Below, one piece after another: positions 7,242-8,823 of a stretch of DNA of 8,823 bases. The DNA is taken from contig DAOWGG010000030.1 in NCBI GenBank assembly GCA_030637565.1, forward strand, positions 1 to 8,823. Direction: 5' to 3'. Origin of the DNA: Candidatus Peregrinibacteria bacterium. Its GTDB lineage: Bacteria; Patescibacteriota; Gracilibacteria; UM-FILTER-43-11. A program made the translations under genes and the position numbers. The notes beneath the pieces were generated by a model. The model was not told where the DNA came from and ran no database searches. It saw nothing but the letters and a program-made list of their open reading frames with translations. Each line of letters starts with the position of its first letter. Positions within the stretch are counted from its first letter, which is position 1.

Positions 7242-7270
7242 AGTAGCGAGAAACACGTTCCGAATGGAAC
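7242..7270. repeat. Intergenic repeat, copy 1 (with hairpin)
   Basis: This copy begins with GTAG at 7243 and contains ACACGTTCCGAATGGAAC, in which GTTCC and GGAAC form a hairpin around GAAT (7257-7270). It matches copy 2 exactly 130 bases away at 27 of 28 positions (7242-7269). A ggcc/ggcc mini-palindrome follows at 7273-7285. It lies 4 bases upstream of the kinase start on minus. Confidence 0.75.
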
Positions 7271-7371
7271 AAGGCCGTATAGGCCGCAGTGCAATGAGGA
7301 TAAATCTGATTCAATCTGCGAAATGAAATGAAGAAGATTGGATTGGATTTAAGTGTTTCCCTATTGAAATT

Positions 7372-7400
7372 AGTAGCGAGTAACACGTTCCGAATGGAAT
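7372..7400. repeat. Intergenic repeat, copy 2 (with hairpin)
   Basis: This copy differs from copy 1 by one base over 28 (T7381 for A7251). The hairpin is kept as GTTCC/GGAAT (7387-7400) with a G-T wobble replacing a Watson-Crick pair, so the fold survives. It runs straight into the GTAG-plus-palindrome at 7401-7424. Confidence 0.75.
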
Positions 7401-7424
7401 GTAGGATCACGCCAAGGCGTGATC
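7401..7424. repeat. REP-like GTAG plus perfect hairpin
   Basis: GTAG (7401-7404) is followed directly by GATCACGCC (7405-7413), the spacer AA, and GGCGTGATC (7416-7424), a perfect 9-bp palindrome. A GTAG tetranucleotide at the 5' foot of a GC-containing hairpin is the diagnostic form of REP sequences recognised by RAYT (IS200-like Y1) transposases. No T-run follows on either strand, so it is not a standard terminator for the MFS gene. Confidence 0.65.
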
Positions 7425-7435
7425 AACAATGAAAT

Positions 7436-7457
7436 GAGAAACACGCTCAGAAGGGAA
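7436..7457. repeat. Intergenic repeat, partial diverged copy 3
   Basis: GAGAAACACG is identical to copy 1 (7248-7257). The next 12 bases match at 9 positions, giving 19 of 22. The GTAG start is missing and the hairpin is lost, so this looks like a decayed or partial copy. It is preceded by CAATGAAATGA, which also resembles sequence after copies 1 and 2. Confidence 0.55.
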
Positions 7458-7486
7458 AATTTTATTATTAATTAGTGAACAAATAA

Positions 7487-7515
7487 AGTATACAACAGAA
7501 ATTTAGAAATGATAA
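7487..7515 (-). promoter_or_regulatory. Putative sigma-70 promoter for the kinase gene
   Basis: On minus, TTATCA (7510-7515) and TATACT (7487-7492) are separated by 17 bases, matching 4 of 6 and 5 of 6 consensus positions. It begins 9 bases after the MFS stop (7525). A start near 7480 would give a leader of about 240 bases containing all three repeat copies before the kinase ATG. A closer promoter cannot be excluded. Confidence 0.45.
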
Positions 7516-7524
7516 AGGAAAAAT

Positions 7525-8763
7525 TTATTCTGAAGAGTTAAGGGTTAAATCGTAACTTCTGAAAATCAATGACATCGCCCCCAATCCAAAAGCGATCACC
7601 GCAATTAAGAGAAAGGTGATCTGAATTCCATAAACATCAGCAATAACACCGGTTAAAATCGGCCCCACAATACGCCCTAAGCGTTCCACAAAATTATTAA
7701 CCCCCGTTATTTCCCCAAACATACGGCGCGGTGTTAAACGAGTAATCGCTCCATTATAAGCCGGACGAACAATCGCCATGGAAAGTGAAATAGAGGCCGC
7801 CAGAACCATAACCCATGCTTCCTGAACAATAAAGAAAAGAGAGATGAAAGAAACAGCACTGATAAAAAGCCCCGTAGCGATCACATTCATCTTATGCATT
7901 TGATCCGTAAGCTCAGAAAGGAACCAGCTAAACACAAATGGCATATACATCACGGCCATCAAAAGAGCAATCGCTTGAAAGCTTAAATTAATACTCAATC
8001 CAAAAAGTGGAATAAATACAAATACAAACATTCGAAGCGCCCCATCAAAAAAGGCTAAAATAAAGAAAAAAATCATTTTAGGATTCAAATCCCGACAGTC
8101 CTGAAAAATACTAAGCACATCTTTTCGGCTGTGAAAATAACGTCGGAATCCTCGAAAAAGAGATTTAATTCCCCTTTCATGTAAGCGTGGCAATACAACA
8201 AGGCTCATCAAAATACCCGGCATCACAAAAAAGAACATATTGTTCAAATTGTAATACGGAACCAAAAAGGCAGCTAAAAGCATTCCAACAATCCAGCCCA
8301 AGTAATCCAAAGCAACATAATATCCAAAAGGCCCTGCTTTCCCGTCCCCATTGTGCTTTCGAATATAAGCTTCGGTTCCCACCACCACAAAAGTCTGAGC
8401 AATCCCATTAAAGAAAAGGGCGAGAATAAGTAGAGGGAGGCTTTGAAATACACCCGCTACGAAGTAAGCAATTACCACAAAAAAGTACAGGAGCTCTCCG
8501 TCTTTAATAATCGTCCCCTCTTTCATTTTATCTGTCAGACGCATCAACGGAATAACCGCCAAAAGTGCACTAAAAGACATCACAGAAGTGAGCAGCCCCA
8601 CCATCGTGTAATGTTCAGTGAATTGCTGTAAGTAAACAGACCAATAAGGATCCACGAATCCCCATCCAAGGCTTCGAAGAAAAATCACGAACACCACCAG
8701 TTTAATACCAAGGGTGATGGAGAGATAATCTTTCCTGAAAAGTTTAAGCGTTTTAGCGAACAT
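7525..8763 (-). CDS. MFS-type 12-helix membrane transporter
   Basis: The 412-residue protein has about 12 hydrophobic helices in two groups of six (roughly 17-192 and 228-402), split by a basic cytoplasmic loop (about 193-227, many Arg, Lys and His). This is the standard length and layout of the Major Facilitator Superfamily. Degenerate copies of the family's loop 2-3 motif appear in both halves: RLTDKMKEG (75-83) and ELTDQMHKM (284-292), the sign of the ancestral duplication. Acidic and basic residues in helices (such as Glu131, Asp153, Asp240 and Arg244) may handle protons or substrate. Substrate and direction cannot be told; drug efflux and sugar or nucleoside uptake are both possible. Upstream of the same-strand kinase gene it might supply that enzyme, but the 287-base gap and separate promoter-like site argue against a tight operon. 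Start ATG 8763 has no Shine-Dalgarno site; the stop is TAA. Confidence 0.87.
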   Translation of the reverse strand: MFAKTLKLFRKDYLSITLGIKLVVFVIFLRSLGWGFVDPYWSVYLQQFTEHYTMVGLLTSVMSFSALLAVIPLMRLTDKMKEGTIIKDGELLYFFVVIAYFVAGVFQSLPLLILALFFNGIAQTFVVVGTEAYIRKHNGDGKAGPFGYYVALDYLGWIVGMLLAAFLVPYYNLNNMFFFVMPGILMSLVVLPRLHERGIKSLFRGFRRYFHSRKDVLSIFQDCRDLNPKMIFFFILAFFDGALRMFVFVFIPLFGLSINLSFQAIALLMAVMYMPFVFSWFLSELTDQMHKMNVIATGLFISAVSFISLFFIVQEAWVMVLAASISLSMAIVRPAYNGAITRLTPRRMFGEITGVNNFVERLGRIVGPILTGVIADVYGIQITFLLIAVIAFGLGAMSLIFRSYDLTLNSSE

Positions 8764-8823
8764 GATCGGTTTTTATTGAGCGATGAAATTAATTAACGTT
8801 GTTTTTTTGAATGATTTTTCGCT

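Noticed and set aside
7238..7294. 19-residue N-terminal extension of the kinase starting at TTG
   Set aside because: It lies in a repeat copy and mini-palindrome, uses a weak start codon, and precedes the natural first strand of the PfkB fold at ATG 7237.
7242..7457. CRISPR array suggested by repeated units with different sequence between them
   Set aside because: Only two good copies, 130 bases apart, the third diverged; the material between is palindromic, not spacer-sized, and no cas gene is near.
8764..8823. Promoter for the MFS gene at the window edge
   Set aside because: Only AT-rich DNA is visible, with no well-spaced -35/-10 pair; the true promoter may lie beyond the window.

Overview
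The window looks like chromosome of an uncultivated Patescibacteria/CPR-type bacterium. This is inferred from gene style: a stripped-down type IV secretion (T4SS)-like gene pair, few recognisable Shine-Dalgarno sites, moderately AT-rich DNA, and a conserved-looking protein of unknown function. I cannot place it more precisely. The long frames are intact under the standard code. No glycine is read from TGA, so the TGA=Gly code of Gracilibacteria/Absconditabacteria is not used here.

Left arm (1-2616, plus strand): a possible tail of an upstream gene, a small basic protein with one C-terminal membrane segment, and, 4 bases after its stop, a 740-residue polytopic protein with a signal peptide. 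The latter resembles the VirB6/TrbL class of T4SS inner-membrane channel proteins. It ends at a strong hairpin terminator (2627-2660) that can work in both directions.

Convergence zone (2617-2775): beside the terminator lies a 92-base element. Inverted ends, each opening with GTAG or GTAA followed by CTTGACCCC, enclose three further hairpins. It looks like a REP/BIME-type element or a four-way-junction RNA.

Right arm (2776-8763, all minus strand). In transcription order it holds an MFS-type 12-helix transporter; a 287-base gap with a promoter-like site and three copies of a repeat mixed with hairpins; a PfkB-family sugar/nucleoside kinase; a 204-residue protein of unknown function with an apparent internal duplication; a 151-base gap with heptamer repeats and a promoter-like site; and an 845-residue membrane-anchored ATPase of the VirD4/TraG/HerA type.

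The VirB6-like channel and VirD4-like ATPase converge on the shared terminator and probably serve one DNA or protein transfer machine. The MFS transporter and kinase could form a small uptake-and-phosphorylation pair, but their substrate cannot be read from sequence. The most unusual material is the non-coding DNA: several GTAG-plus-hairpin units, as in REP sequences mobilised by RAYT transposases, although no transposase lies in the window.
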